From contig NZ_FPCH01000001.1 of the NCBI RefSeq assembly GCF_900116175.1, positions 374,501 to 438,500 on the forward strand: 64,000 nucleotides of DNA, written 5' to 3'. The stretch is from Hyphomicrobium facile. Its GTDB lineage: Bacteria > Pseudomonadota > Alphaproteobacteria > Rhizobiales > Hyphomicrobiaceae. The position numbers were made by a program, and so were the translations under genes. Shown here piece by piece: positions 56,526-64,000 of this stretch. Below the pieces are notes generated by a model. It did not search any database, had not been told where the DNA came from, and saw only the letters and a list, made by a program, of their open reading frames with translations. Within the stretch, counting starts at the first letter, position 1. Every line of letters begins with the position of its first letter.

Positions 56526-57635
56526 TCAGGCGCTCGGCTTTTTCGCGAGCAGACGATTGACGTGACCCATTTTGCGGCCGGGCCGGGCTTCGCGCTTGCC
56601 GTAATGGTGGAAGAACGCGCCGGGTTCGGCCGCGATCTTTTCCCAGGCAAGAATGTCATCGCCGATCAGATTGATCATTTCTGCAGCCGGGCCTTTCAGC
56701 TCCGTTGCGCCGAGGGGCCATCCGGCGACGGCGCGAATGTGCTGCTCGAATTGAGATGTGAGCGCGCCGTCCATCGTCCAGTGGCCGGAGTTGTGGACGC
56801 GCGGCGCCATCTCGTTGACGAAGAGGCGGTCGCGGCCGTTTTCCGTCACGACGAAGAACTCGATCGCGAAGACGCCGACATAGTCGAGAGTTTCGGCAAT
56901 CCTGTGGGCGATTTCGATCGCTTCCGCAGCGGTATCCGGCGCGAGCGTCGCCGGTGCGACGGAGCGATGGAGAATGTGATTGCGGTGCTCGTTCTCGGTT
57001 ACGTCGAAGGCGCGGAAGGCTCCGTCGACGCCGCGCGCCGCAACGACGGAAACTTCGGCGCGGAAATTCACGAAGCTCTCGAGGATCGACGGCTGGCCGT
57101 GCATGCCGGCCCATGCCGCGCCCGCGTCTCCGCGCTTCAGGATCTTGGCCTGGCCCTTGCCGTCGTAGCCCAACCGGCGTGTTTTCAGCACGGACGGAAT
57201 TGGGAAGCCGCCGTCGAGGACCTTCGTGAGATCGTCGAGGCTATCGATCGGTGCGAACTCGGCCGTCATCGCGCCAAGCTCGCGCGCTAGCGACTTCTCG
57301 TTCATGCGGTCCTGTGCGCACGCCAAAGCTTTTGCGCCGGGGCGAACGGGAATGCGCGCGGAGAGGAACTCGACTGTTTTGACCGGAATGTTTTCGAATT
57401 CGTAGGTCGCCACGTCGACGGCTTCGGCGAAGGCAATGAGACGGGCTTCGTCCTCGTAGGCGGCAACCGTGTATTTGGTTGCGACGTCGAATGCGGGACT
57501 GTCGGACTCGGGGGCGTAGATGTGCGACTTGAGGCCAAGGCGCGCGGCTGCCAAGGCGAGCATCCGGCCAAGCTGGCCGCCGCCGAGAATTCCGATTGTA
57601 GAGCCGGGAGGGAATGCGGTCATCGTGGTAGTCAT
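56526..57635 (-). CDS. purK: 5-(Carboxyamino)imidazole ribonucleotide synthase
   Basis: 369 residues of the ATP-grasp type. It makes N5-CAIR from AIR, bicarbonate and ATP. Signature [20 protein letters not shown] at the N-terminus, [12 protein letters not shown] and the ATP-grasp end [19 protein letters not shown]. purE lies directly upstream with a four-base ATGA overlap. It works together with PurE in the purine pathway. Confidence 0.96.
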   Translation of the reverse strand: MTTTMTAFPPGSTIGILGGGQLGRMLALAAARLGLKSHIYAPESDSPAFDVATKYTVAAYEDEARLIAFAEAVDVATYEFENIPVKTVEFLSARIPVRPGAKALACAQDRMNEKSLARELGAMTAEFAPIDSLDDLTKVLDGGFPIPSVLKTRRLGYDGKGQAKILKRGDAGAAWAGMHGQPSILESFVNFRAEVSVVAARGVDGAFRAFDVTENEHRNHILHRSVAPATLAPDTAAEAIEIAHRIAETLDYVGVFAIEFFVVTENGRDRLFVNEMAPRVHNSGHWTMDGALTSQFEQHIRAVAGWPLGATELKGPAAEMINLIGDDILAWEKIAAEPGAFFHHYGKREARPGRKMGHVNRLLAKKPSA

Positions 57636-58129
57636 GAAACTCGCACTGGCGTTTCGGCGACGTCAGCCGAATGCTGCTTGCGCCAGGCTTCAAGGCGCTC
57701 GGCGAGAGCAGCATCGGAGAGTGCCAGGATCTGAGCGGCCAAGAGCCCCGCGTTCTTTGCACCGGCTTCGCCGATGGCGAGCGTACCGACGGGCACGCCG
57801 GCCGGCATCTGGACGATCGAATAGAGACTGTCCTGGCCTTTGAGCGCTTTCGATTCGATCGGCACGCCGAGGACGGGCAGCGGCGTCATTGACGCGGTCA
57901 TTCCTGGAAGATGGGCGGCACCGCCGGCGCCGGCGACGATGACCTTGAGGCCGGCAGCCTTCGCGCCCTTGGCGTAGCTGTAAAGCCGCTCTGGCGTGCG
58001 ATGCGCGGATACGATCTTGGTTTCGAAAGCGACCCCAAGTTCGGTCAGAATGTCAGCGGTGAGCTGCATCGTCGGCCAGTCTGACTGGCTTCCCATGATA
58101 ATACCGACTTGCGGCCTGATCCGGCTCAT
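57632..58129 (-). CDS. purE: N5-CAIR mutase
   Basis: 165 residues. Class I PurE converts N5-CAIR to CAIR. The motifs are [23 protein letters not shown] and [20 protein letters not shown] at 58129 (MSRIRPQVG) lies behind GGACGCC; a TTG at 58141 would add four residues. purK follows in an ATGA overlap. No purine-type operator was recognised in the 160 bases before it. Confidence 0.95.
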   Translation of the reverse strand: MSRIRPQVGIIMGSQSDWPTMQLTADILTELGVAFETKIVSAHRTPERLYSYAKGAKAAGLKVIVAGAGGAAHLPGMTASMTPLPVLGVPIESKALKGQDSLYSIVQMPAGVPVGTLAIGEAGAKNAGLLAAQILALSDAALAERLEAWRKQHSADVAETPVRVS

Positions 58130-58302
58130 GATGGCGTCCAAAGCCCCGAAAACGGAAACCGCGTCGGTACAGGAGCGGGCCCCAGTTTACAAGGGTTTAC
58201 GGCGTCTCGCAGTGGAGAAAATGGGGCGTTGCTGCCGCCGGTCGCCCAAATTCCTGGACCGGGCAGGGGGCCTGGCGGCATTTCGCTCGTCTTTAGGGTG
58301 CG

Positions 58303-58701
58303 TTAGGGCGCGGAGCCAAGCAGATAGTTGATCGATTGGAAGAAGTTCTCGGGGCCGACATAGCCGGAGATGCGGCCCACTTCGTGCTGCGATTTGACGA
58401 CCACGAATGTCGGCACGATGTCGACCGAGGCACTGAAATCGAGGTGGCCGGCGTCGACGTCGTTAACGTCGACGAAGCGGACCGGCACCTTTTTCCCCTG
58501 TTCGGAGGTTTCGTAGGCCGGAAGCACGTCGCGCCTGAAGATCTCGCAGTAAATGCAGCCCTCGGCTTCTACGACGATGAGTTCGAACGTTCCATAGGGG
58601 TTCGCCACGGCGTCCGTATCGAGACCGGCGCGCGACGCCGCCATGGGCGACAGCGTCAACAACGCCAGCAGTATTACTCGGATGATCATCGGCATGGGCA
58701 C
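58303..58701 (-). CDS. Secreted thioredoxin-like protein
   Basis: 132 residues. A signal peptide (IIRVILLALLTLSPMAASRA) is followed by a thioredoxin fold with a CxxC site VVEAEGCIYCEIFRRDV (Cys49 and Cys52) and a cis-proline in DIVPTFVVVK. Such SoxW/DsbE-like proteins act on disulfides in the periplasm. The substrate is unknown. The start may be GTG at 58701 (with GGAG upstream) or one of two ATGs six or 12 bases later. It is separated by 117 bases from the DUF1007 gene, which has the same strand. Confidence 0.8.
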   Translation of the reverse strand: MPMPMIIRVILLALLTLSPMAASRAGLDTDAVANPYGTFELIVVEAEGCIYCEIFRRDVLPAYETSEQGKKVPVRFVDVNDVDAGHLDFSASVDIVPTFVVVKSQHEVGRISGYVGPENFFQSINYLLGSAP

Positions 58702-58818
58702 GTCTCGGGCTCCAAGGAACCCGTCGAATTTAATTCAAACGCGACCAGCCGATTCTGAAAAATGAAGAGCTAGTTAATTTCTGTCGCAAATCGAAACGTC
58801 GGTCCGAGAGGCCCGCGC

Positions 58819-59481
58819 TCAGGACTTTTTGCAGGTGACGGCGACCGTTTTGTAGGACCCGTAGCCGATGGAGCCGGCGCCGAATTGCTGGGCCATCGCA
58901 TCGCCGAGCTTCTTCGCCTGCTCGTCGAGTTTCTCGGCGTCAGGATCGATGAGCGTCGCCGAGCAGCCTTCGGGTGCGGCTGCAAGCTTTATGGCGTCCG
59001 TCTTCTCGGGTTGGAAGTCGATGAAGTAGGACGAATCGAAGACCGCGAACGTCAGACCTTCGGAATCGGCCGGCACGGGCTTGCCGAGCGGCAAATGAAA
59101 GTAGAGGCGCAACACGCCGTTCGTATATTCGAGACGAGCATCAGTCGGAGGCGAGAATTCGAGCTGGTCCTCTCCGAGTTTCGCCAGTGTGAAGTAGTTG
59201 AACTCTTTCAGGCCATCCATGTTGACCTTCAAAAGCTCGGCCAGTTCGTGCTGGTCATACTTGCCGTCGTTGTTCGTATCGAGCCCTTCGAGCGCCATCG
59301 ACGTATAGGAGTCGTCGAACGTCCACGCGTGATCGACGCCGCTGACGGCGCCTTTGTCGTAGTCGACGGTCAATACGTACGTGACCCACATATGCGGATG
59401 GGCGGATGCGGGGATGACGATGGCCAACATGGAAATGAAGATCAAAGCCAAGTGGCGGTATGTCTTGCTGATTTCGAGCAC
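58819..59481 (-). CDS. DUF1007 family periplasmic protein
   Basis: 220 residues. A signal peptide ends in VIPASAHPHMWV, with the HPHxW motif typical of this family just after the cleavage site. The mature part has an EF-hand-like loop DTNNDGKYDQHEL. DUF1007 proteins usually stand near nickel or zinc uptake genes, as here beside znuA. The role is thought to be metal handling but is not proved. The start GTG at 59481 is uncertain; an in-frame extension reaches 59541. The gap to znuA contains a Zur-like box. Confidence 0.78.
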   Translation of the reverse strand: MLEISKTYRHLALIFISMLAIVIPASAHPHMWVTYVLTVDYDKGAVSGVDHAWTFDDSYTSMALEGLDTNNDGKYDQHELAELLKVNMDGLKEFNYFTLAKLGEDQLEFSPPTDARLEYTNGVLRLYFHLPLGKPVPADSEGLTFAVFDSSYFIDFQPEKTDAIKLAAAPEGCSATLIDPDAEKLDEQAKKLGDAMAQQFGAGSIGYGSYKTVAVTCKKS

Positions 59482-59625
59482 GCTGAGCTCAGACCTTTCG
59501 TGCGATGGGGAATCTCTTCGGCGACAGCTACCGACGCACATTTAACATGGCGAGATTGCGACGCGCTTGATCGGTCGAGCGGCCTAAGAGGCACGCGGAG
59601 ACAGTTGCGCGACGTTTCGAATGGT

Positions 59626-59635
59626 TGTTATAACA
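59626..59635. promoter_or_regulatory. Zur-like box upstream of znuA
   Basis: The perfect palindrome TGTTATAACA lies 27 bases before the znuA start and 144 before the DUF1007 start. It matches the core of Zur sites (TGTTATA...TATAACA type). Zur with bound zinc would then repress znuA, and perhaps the divergent DUF1007 gene. Confidence 0.55.
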
Positions 59636-59662
59636 TACGCTTCGGTTCAAAGGAGATGGCGC

Positions 59663-60652
59663 ATGATGGGGTCGGCGGCGCGGTATTCGGCGTTGTTCTT
59701 TGCGTTGGCGCAATTCTCCGTTCCGGGCACGGAAGCCGCGGAGGCGCCGAAAGTCGTCGTCACGACGAAGCCCATTCATTCCCTCGTCAGCCGGGTGATG
59801 GAGGGCGTCGGCGTGCCCCAGCTCATCGTCGAGGGTTCCGCTTCGCCCCATACCTTCACGCTGAAGCCATCGACAGCGCGGGCCATCCACGATGCGGATG
59901 TCTTCGTTCGGGTTTCCGATCAACTCGAACCCTTCACGCGGAAAATCGTGGGATCGTTGCCGGCGAACGTCACGGTGTTGACGCTGGCGGGTGCGGACGG
60001 CGTCAAGCTTCTCGATCGGCGTAAAGGCGGGGCGTTCGAAAAGCACGAGCATGGGCATGAGGAGGCGGCGACTGAAGCGGCCGCGCATTCACGCGCTGCG
60101 GACGAGCACGACGACGATCATGACGAGGATGGCAAGGACGGGCATATCTGGCTCGATCCGCAGAATGCCAAGGCTATCGCCGCCGACGTCGCGAAGGTCC
60201 TCGAGGCGCGATACCCTGAGCAAGCCGAAAAGATCAAAGCCAATACGGCGTCTCTCATTGCCGATATCGACGCGCTCGACAGCGAGCTTACGACGGAACT
60301 CAACGGCTCGAAGGGCAAGCCGTTCATCGTATTTCACGACGCGACACAATATTTCGAGAACCACTTCGGGCAGAGCGCCGCGGGTTCGATCACCGTCAGT
60401 CCCGATGTGCCCCCAAGCGCCAAGCGCTTGACAGAAGTCCGGCGCAAGCTGTCGTCTCTTGGCGCCGTTTGTGTCTTCACCGAACCGAGCTTTCAGCCAA
60501 ACCTCGTGGCGGCCGTGACCGAGGGAACGCACGCGCGCTCCGGTACGATCGACGCCGAGGGCCAAATGCTGGCGCCCGGCCCCGGCCTCTATTTCGAGCT
60601 CATGCGCGGCTTGGCCCACAATGTCGCGAGCTGCCTGAACGGCAAGGAATAG
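59663..60652 (+). CDS. znuA: Zinc ABC transporter, periplasmic binding protein ZnuA
   Basis: 329 residues. Signal peptide, then the cluster A-I fold: VVVTTKPIHSLVSRVMEG, ASPHTFTLKPS with a zinc His, a His/Asp-rich loop with KHEHGHEEA and EHDDDHDEDG, HIWLDPQNAKA and FHDATQYFENHFG. The loop is typical of ZnuA and may take zinc from high concentration. ATG at 59663 follows AAAGGAG. No znuB or znuC gene is found in the window, so the carrier is encoded elsewhere. It converges with phoB, 33 bases apart. Confidence 0.92.
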   Translation: MMGSAARYSALFFALAQFSVPGTEAAEAPKVVVTTKPIHSLVSRVMEGVGVPQLIVEGSASPHTFTLKPSTARAIHDADVFVRVSDQLEPFTRKIVGSLPANVTVLTLAGADGVKLLDRRKGGAFEKHEHGHEEAATEAAAHSRAADEHDDDHDEDGKDGHIWLDPQNAKAIAADVAKVLEARYPEQAEKIKANTASLIADIDALDSELTTELNGSKGKPFIVFHDATQYFENHFGQSAAGSITVSPDVPPSAKRLTEVRRKLSSLGAVCVFTEPSFQPNLVAAVTEGTHARSGTIDAEGQMLAPGPGLYFELMRGLAHNVASCLNGKE

Positions 60653-60685
60653 GCAAAGCGATCGTGGAGCCCGTTGCCCGGTTCG

Positions 60686-61393
60686 CTATTGGGCTTGAGC
60701 TTCCGCCTCGCGGCCGTCGAATACGTATCCGGCGCCACGTACAGTGCGGATCGGATCGCTTTCGTTGCCGCGGATCAGGGACTTGCGGAGGCGGCCGATG
60801 TGAACATCGACCGTCCGCTCGTCGACTTCGGAGGACTGACCCCAGACGCGGTCGAGCAGCTGGCTGCGCGACAGCACGCGGCGCGGGCTTTCCATGAAAA
60901 CTTCGAGCATCCGGTATTCTGTCGGGCCAAGGCGAACTTCGCGCGGGCCACGCGTCACTTTGTGCGCGCCGCGATCCATCGTGATCTCGCCGGAGACGAG
61001 GATGTCGCTCATCCGCTCCGGCGACGCGCGCCGAAGCAGAGCCTTGATCCTCGCCATCAACTCCTGAACGGAGAAGGGCTTCGTCACGTAATCGTCGGCG
61101 CCTGTGGTCAACCCTCGCACGCGGTCCGTTTCTTCGCCGCGAGCGGTGAGCAAGATGATCGGCAGGCTTTGCGTCTCGCTCCGATTGCGAAGGCGCCGGC
61201 AGAGCTCGATGCCGGAGATCTTGGGGATCATCCAGTCGAGTATCGCGAGGTCGAAACTTTGCTCCGACAGAAGCAGCTCTGCTTCCTCTCCATCCGCGGC
61301 ATGCACGACGTCATAGCCTTCGGACTGAAGATTGTATTTCAGAAGCTCTGCAAGAGGCGATTCGTCTTCGACGACGATGATCTTAGCTGGCAT
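60686..61393 (-). CDS. phoB: Phosphate regulon response regulator PhoB
   Basis: 235 residues, OmpR type. Phospho-acceptor Asp in LAILDWMIPKISGIELC, LLTARGEE and KPFSVQELMARIKALLRR, then a winged helix ending in RTVRGAGYVFD. It activates Pho genes when phosphate is low, on signal from PhoR, whose gene is not in the window. It ends the pst-phoU-phoB unit; phoU is 34 bases upstream. Confidence 0.95.
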   Translation of the reverse strand: MPAKIIVVEDESPLAELLKYNLQSEGYDVVHAADGEEAELLLSEQSFDLAILDWMIPKISGIELCRRLRNRSETQSLPIILLTARGEETDRVRGLTTGADDYVTKPFSVQELMARIKALLRRASPERMSDILVSGEITMDRGAHKVTRGPREVRLGPTEYRMLEVFMESPRRVLSRSQLLDRVWGQSSEVDERTVDVHIGRLRKSLIRGNESDPIRTVRGAGYVFDGREAEAQAQ

Positions 61394-61427
61394 GGCGTTT
61401 CGTCAGTGTTCCTTCAAAATCTCTTGG

Positions 61428-62141
61428 TCATTGACGCGGCGTTATCAGCGTCGACGACGTCTCGTCGCCCTTCGGCCGGTCATCTGCGATCGGAACGCCG
61501 TGAACGAGGTAGTAGACGTTCTCGGCGATGTTGGTCGTATGGTCGCCGATGCGTTCGATGTTCTTGGCGCCGAACAGGAAGTGCGTGCAGATGCCGATGT
61601 TGCGCGGATCTTCCATCATGTAGGTCAGGAGTTCGCGGAACAGAGAATTGTACATGGCGTCGACCTGCTGATCGTCACGCCAGACCTGCATTGCCTTTTC
61701 GGCGTCGAGCGTCGTCAACGCATCGAGGACGTCCTTGAGCTGGTGCTGCACCATCTCGGTCATGTGGCGCATGCCGGTCATCAGGGGCTTCGGATATGTT
61801 TCGCCGGCAATCGCGAGCGCGCGCTTGGCGATGTTCTTTGCGAGATCGCCGATCCGTTCGAGATCGCCCGCGATCTTGATGACCGTCATGATGTGACGAA
61901 GATCGTTCGCAAGCGGCTGGCGCCGGGCGATCATCACGATCACCTGTTCCTGCAACTCGCGTTCGAGCTGATCGATCATGACGTCGTCGGCAACCGCTTT
62001 CTCCGCAAGCTTCGGATCGCGACGCTCGAGGGCATCCATGGCCTGGACGAGAAGCTTCTCGGCATAGCCGCCCATCTGCGCGATACGGCGATCGAGGAGC
62101 CTCAGCTCGTCTTCGTAGGACTTCACGGTATGTTCGTTCAT
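61428..62141 (-). CDS. phoU: Phosphate transport regulator PhoU
   Basis: 237 residues of two PhoU helical repeats (about 10-110 and 115-220). Typical are IARRQPLANDLRHIMTVIKI and ERIGDLAKNIAKRAL in the first repeat and NIERIGDHTTNIAENVYYL in the second, with conserved Glu/Asp residues for metal. PhoU links Pst transport with PhoR signalling. The gene lies between pstB and phoB; 62 bases separate it from pstB. Confidence 0.95.
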   Translation of the reverse strand: MNEHTVKSYEDELRLLDRRIAQMGGYAEKLLVQAMDALERRDPKLAEKAVADDVMIDQLERELQEQVIVMIARRQPLANDLRHIMTVIKIAGDLERIGDLAKNIAKRALAIAGETYPKPLMTGMRHMTEMVQHQLKDVLDALTTLDAEKAMQVWRDDQQVDAMYNSLFRELLTYMMEDPRNIGICTHFLFGAKNIERIGDHTTNIAENVYYLVHGVPIADDRPKGDETSSTLITPRQ

Positions 62142-62203
62142 GGTCTCAATTCCTAAAGTCAGATTTTGACTGGACGCCGGGCACTGTCCGAGTGCGCCCT
62201 ATC

Positions 62204-62989
62204 TTATCCGAAGCGGCCGGTGATGTAGTCTTGCGTCCGCTTGTCCGTCGGGTTCGTGAAGAGCTTCTGGGTGACGCCGAATTCGACGAGCTCGCCGAGA
62301 TACATGAACGCGGTGCGCTGCGAGACGCGGGCAGCCTGCTGCATGTTGTGCGTGACGATCGCGATCGTGAACTCGTTCTTCAGGTCGTCGATCAGCTCTT
62401 CGATCTTCGCCGTGGAGATCGGGTCGAGTGCGGAGCATGGCTCGTCGAACAGGATGACTTCGGGACGGATCGCGACCGTCCGAGCGATGCAAAGGCGCTG
62501 CTGCTGGCCACCTGAAAGGCTGAGGCCGCTCGATTGAAGCTTGTCCTTCACTTCTTTCCAGAGTGCGGCCTTTTCGAGCGCGGATTCGACGCGTGCGTCG
62601 ACTTCCGATTTCGGCAGGCGCTCGTAAAGGCGGATGCCGAACGCGATGTTTTCGTAAATCGTCATCGGGAACGGCGTCGGCTTCTGGAACACCATGCCGA
62701 TGCGTGAGCGGAGAAGGTTGAGGTCCTTCATGTCGAGAATGTTCTCGCCATCGAACATCACCTCGCCCTCGGCCCGCTGGTTCGGGTAAAGGTCGTACAT
62801 GCGGTTCAGAACGCGAAGCAGCGTGGACTTGCCGCAACCGGACGGGCCGATGAAAGCAGTCACCTGGCGCTCATAAAGAGGCAACGAAATATTCTTCAGG
62901 GCCAGGGTCGAGCCGTAGAAGAATTTCAAGTTGCTGACCGAGATCTTTTCGGTAAGCCCCGTATCAACGTCTTTTGACATCAAGTTCAT
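62204..62989 (-). CDS. pstB: Phosphate ABC transporter ATPase PstB
   Basis: 261 residues. Walker [19 protein letters not shown]-loop [15 protein letters not shown], signature [18 protein letters not shown] and Walker [17 protein letters not shown]. It drives uptake of phosphate. ATG at 62989 follows GAGGACGCAGCA and overlaps the pstA stop (ATGA); the open frame would run 27 bases further upstream, inside pstA. Confidence 0.96.
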   Translation of the reverse strand: MNLMSKDVDTGLTEKISVSNLKFFYGSTLALKNISLPLYERQVTAFIGPSGCGKSTLLRVLNRMYDLYPNQRAEGEVMFDGENILDMKDLNLLRSRIGMVFQKPTPFPMTIYENIAFGIRLYERLPKSEVDARVESALEKAALWKEVKDKLQSSGLSLSGGQQQRLCIARTVAIRPEVILFDEPCSALDPISTAKIEELIDDLKNEFTIAIVTHNMQQAARVSQRTAFMYLGELVEFGVTQKLFTNPTDKRTQDYITGRFG

Positions 62990-63837
62990 TGCTGCGTCCT
63001 CGAAGAGCTTAACCAACGTGCGGCGATGCTAAGTGTCAGCACGGCTGCGGTGATGAGTAGTGCGCCAGTCCAAGCGAGGCGCTGCCAGTCCTCATAGGGG
63101 CTAAGAGCGTACTGGAAGATCACGACCGGCAAGCTTGCCATCGGAGCGTTGAGATTGGTGCTCCAGAACTGGTTGTTGAGCGAGGTGAACAACAGCGGCG
63201 CCGTTTCTCCGCTGACGCGTGCGATTGCCAGAAGCACGCCAGTGATCATTCCGGCGCGAGCAGCCTTATAGGCAATCTTGCGGATGACGAGCGACTGGGG
63301 CAGTCCGAGCGCCGAGGATGCTTCCCGAAGCTGGTTCGGCACCAGAAGAAGCATGTTCTCGGTGGTGCGAACGACTGTCGGGATGACGAGCACGGCGAGT
63401 GCCGCGGCGCCGGCGAATGCCGAGAAATGACCCATCGGGCGCACCAGCAATTCGTAGACGAAGAGGCCGGTGACGATGGACGGTGCGCTCAGAAGAATGT
63501 CGTTGATGAAGCGGATCACCGACGAAACCTTGCTGTAGCGGCCGTATTCCGCGAGGTAGGTGCCTGCAAGAATACCGATAGGCGTGCCGACGACAACGCC
63601 GGCGAACGTCATGACGAGGCTTCCGGCGATGGCATTGAGAAGTCCGCCGTCGCTGCCGGGTGGCGGCGTCATTTCGGTGAAGACCTTCGGGCCGAGACCG
63701 GCCAGGCCTTTGTAGAGCAGCGTCGCCAGAATGACGCCGAGAATGGTCAAGCCGAGGGCCGAGGCTGCCCAGCACAGTGCGACCGTGATCGTGCTTCTGA
63801 TGCGGCGCCGGCGGTATTTCGCGAGATCCAAGGCCAT
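62986..63837 (-). CDS. pstA: Phosphate ABC transporter permease PstA
   Basis: 283 residues with six membrane segments and the permease EAA-like loop [32 protein letters not shown]-like text near [20 protein letters not shown] is the PstA signature. It forms the channel with PstC. The start lies two bases after the pstC stop, and the end overlaps pstB. Confidence 0.95.
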   Translation of the reverse strand: MALDLAKYRRRRIRSTITVALCWAASALGLTILGVILATLLYKGLAGLGPKVFTEMTPPPGSDGGLLNAIAGSLVMTFAGVVVGTPIGILAGTYLAEYGRYSKVSSVIRFINDILLSAPSIVTGLFVYELLVRPMGHFSAFAGAAALAVLVIPTVVRTTENMLLLVPNQLREASSALGLPQSLVIRKIAYKAARAGMITGVLLAIARVSGETAPLLFTSLNNQFWSTNLNAPMASLPVVIFQYALSPYEDWQRLAWTGALLITAAVLTLSIAARWLSSSRTQQ

Positions 63838-63839
63838 GT

Positions 63840-64000
63840 TTATGCTCCCGCCTTCTTCTCGATGCGCATCAACATGAGGCGCGCGAGAGCCAAGACGACA
63901 AACGTGATGAAGAAGAGGATGAGGCCGAGAGCGATCAGGGACGAGGTATAGATGTCGCCGACCGCTTCGGTGAATTCGTTCGCGATCGTCGCCGAGATCG
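63840..64000 (-). CDS. pstC: Phosphate ABC transporter permease PstC, C-terminal end (cut by window end)
   Basis: The last 52 codons and the TAA (63842-63840) are present: [20 protein letters not shown] then a membrane helix ([20 protein letters not shown]) and the end [12 protein letters not shown]. The helix and the position directly before pstA identify PstC. The rest of the gene, and pstS if present, lie outside the window. Confidence 0.88.
   Translation of the reverse strand, partial: ISATIANEFTEAVGDIYTSSLIALGLILFFITFVVLALARLMLMRIEKKAGA

Overview
The window looks like chromosomal DNA of an alphaproteobacterium of the order Hyphomicrobiales (Rhizobiales). A methylotroph-like member such as Hyphomicrobium is plausible but is inference. 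The support is: (i) the block pckA / chvI-chvG-hprK-EIIA-HPr / ahcY-divL-tsaE+amgK-murU-addB-addA-trxA, followed by folC-accD-trpABF, an arrangement typical of this order; (ii) GC-rich coding sequence, apart from a few islands; (iii) an AccD without its zinc-ribbon cysteines; and (iv) a pqqA gene, pointing to PQQ-dependent dehydrogenases. Genes are dense and mostly housekeeping. There is no rRNA, CRISPR array, insertion sequence or prophage.

Layout. 1-500: tail of an unidentified gene, then a free-standing pqqA with its own terminator. 498-5400 (minus): uup, ybdD-cstA, tRNA-Ala(GGC) and a TIGR02300-type protein. 5542-17911 (plus): aroA-cmk, a complete homodimeric-type pyruvate dehydrogenase operon (aceE-aceF-lpdA) lying between cmk and rpsA, then rpsA, sppA, ihfB and two small membrane-protein genes. 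17925-23328 (plus): trpF-trpB-trpA-accD-folC. 23578-26222 (plus): aldehyde dehydrogenase, DUF779 protein and isochorismatase-like hydrolase. 26316-39908 (minus): trxA, addA, addB, murU, a tsaE-amgK fusion, a DivL-like tyrosine 'kinase' and ahcY. 40269-41711 (plus): a lone TadG-like von Willebrand protein after an AT-rich leader. 41827-45689 (minus): HPr, EIIA, short HPr kinase, ChvG and ChvI, divergent from pckA (plus). 47893-54693: dienelactone hydrolase, pyrE, a GT39-type glycosyltransferase, a redoxin with a histidine-rich tail coupled to an FNT channel, a HAD hydrolase and an HNH-like gene of lower GC. 54674-59481 (minus): small and secreted proteins, an intradiol dioxygenase, purEK, a secreted thioredoxin-like protein and a DUF1007 protein. 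59663-60652: znuA with a Zur-like palindrome. 60686-64000 (minus): phoB-phoU-pstB-pstA-pstC (pstC is cut by the window end).

How the genes fit together. Aromatic and tryptophan synthesis (aroA, trpFBA), purine and pyrimidine synthesis (purEK, pyrE, cmk), fatty-acid and folate synthesis (accD, folC) and translation (rpsA, tRNA-Ala, tsaE) are represented. Carbon flow is covered by pyruvate uptake (cstA), pyruvate oxidation (aceEF-lpdA) and gluconeogenesis (pckA), the last lying beside the ChvG/ChvI envelope-stress system and a regulatory PTS branch. MurU and AmgK recycle cell-wall sugars, AddAB repairs double-strand breaks, and PhoB/Pst handle phosphate.

The features most worth a second look are the orphan pqqA, the DivL-like protein with tyrosine at the phospho-acceptor position, the PDH operon inside the aroA-cmk-rpsA cluster, perfect palindromes in the chvI-pckA and ahcY-tadG-like gaps, the histidine-tailed redoxin/FNT pair, and the HNH-like gene. 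No complete, obviously new multi-gene system was seen.
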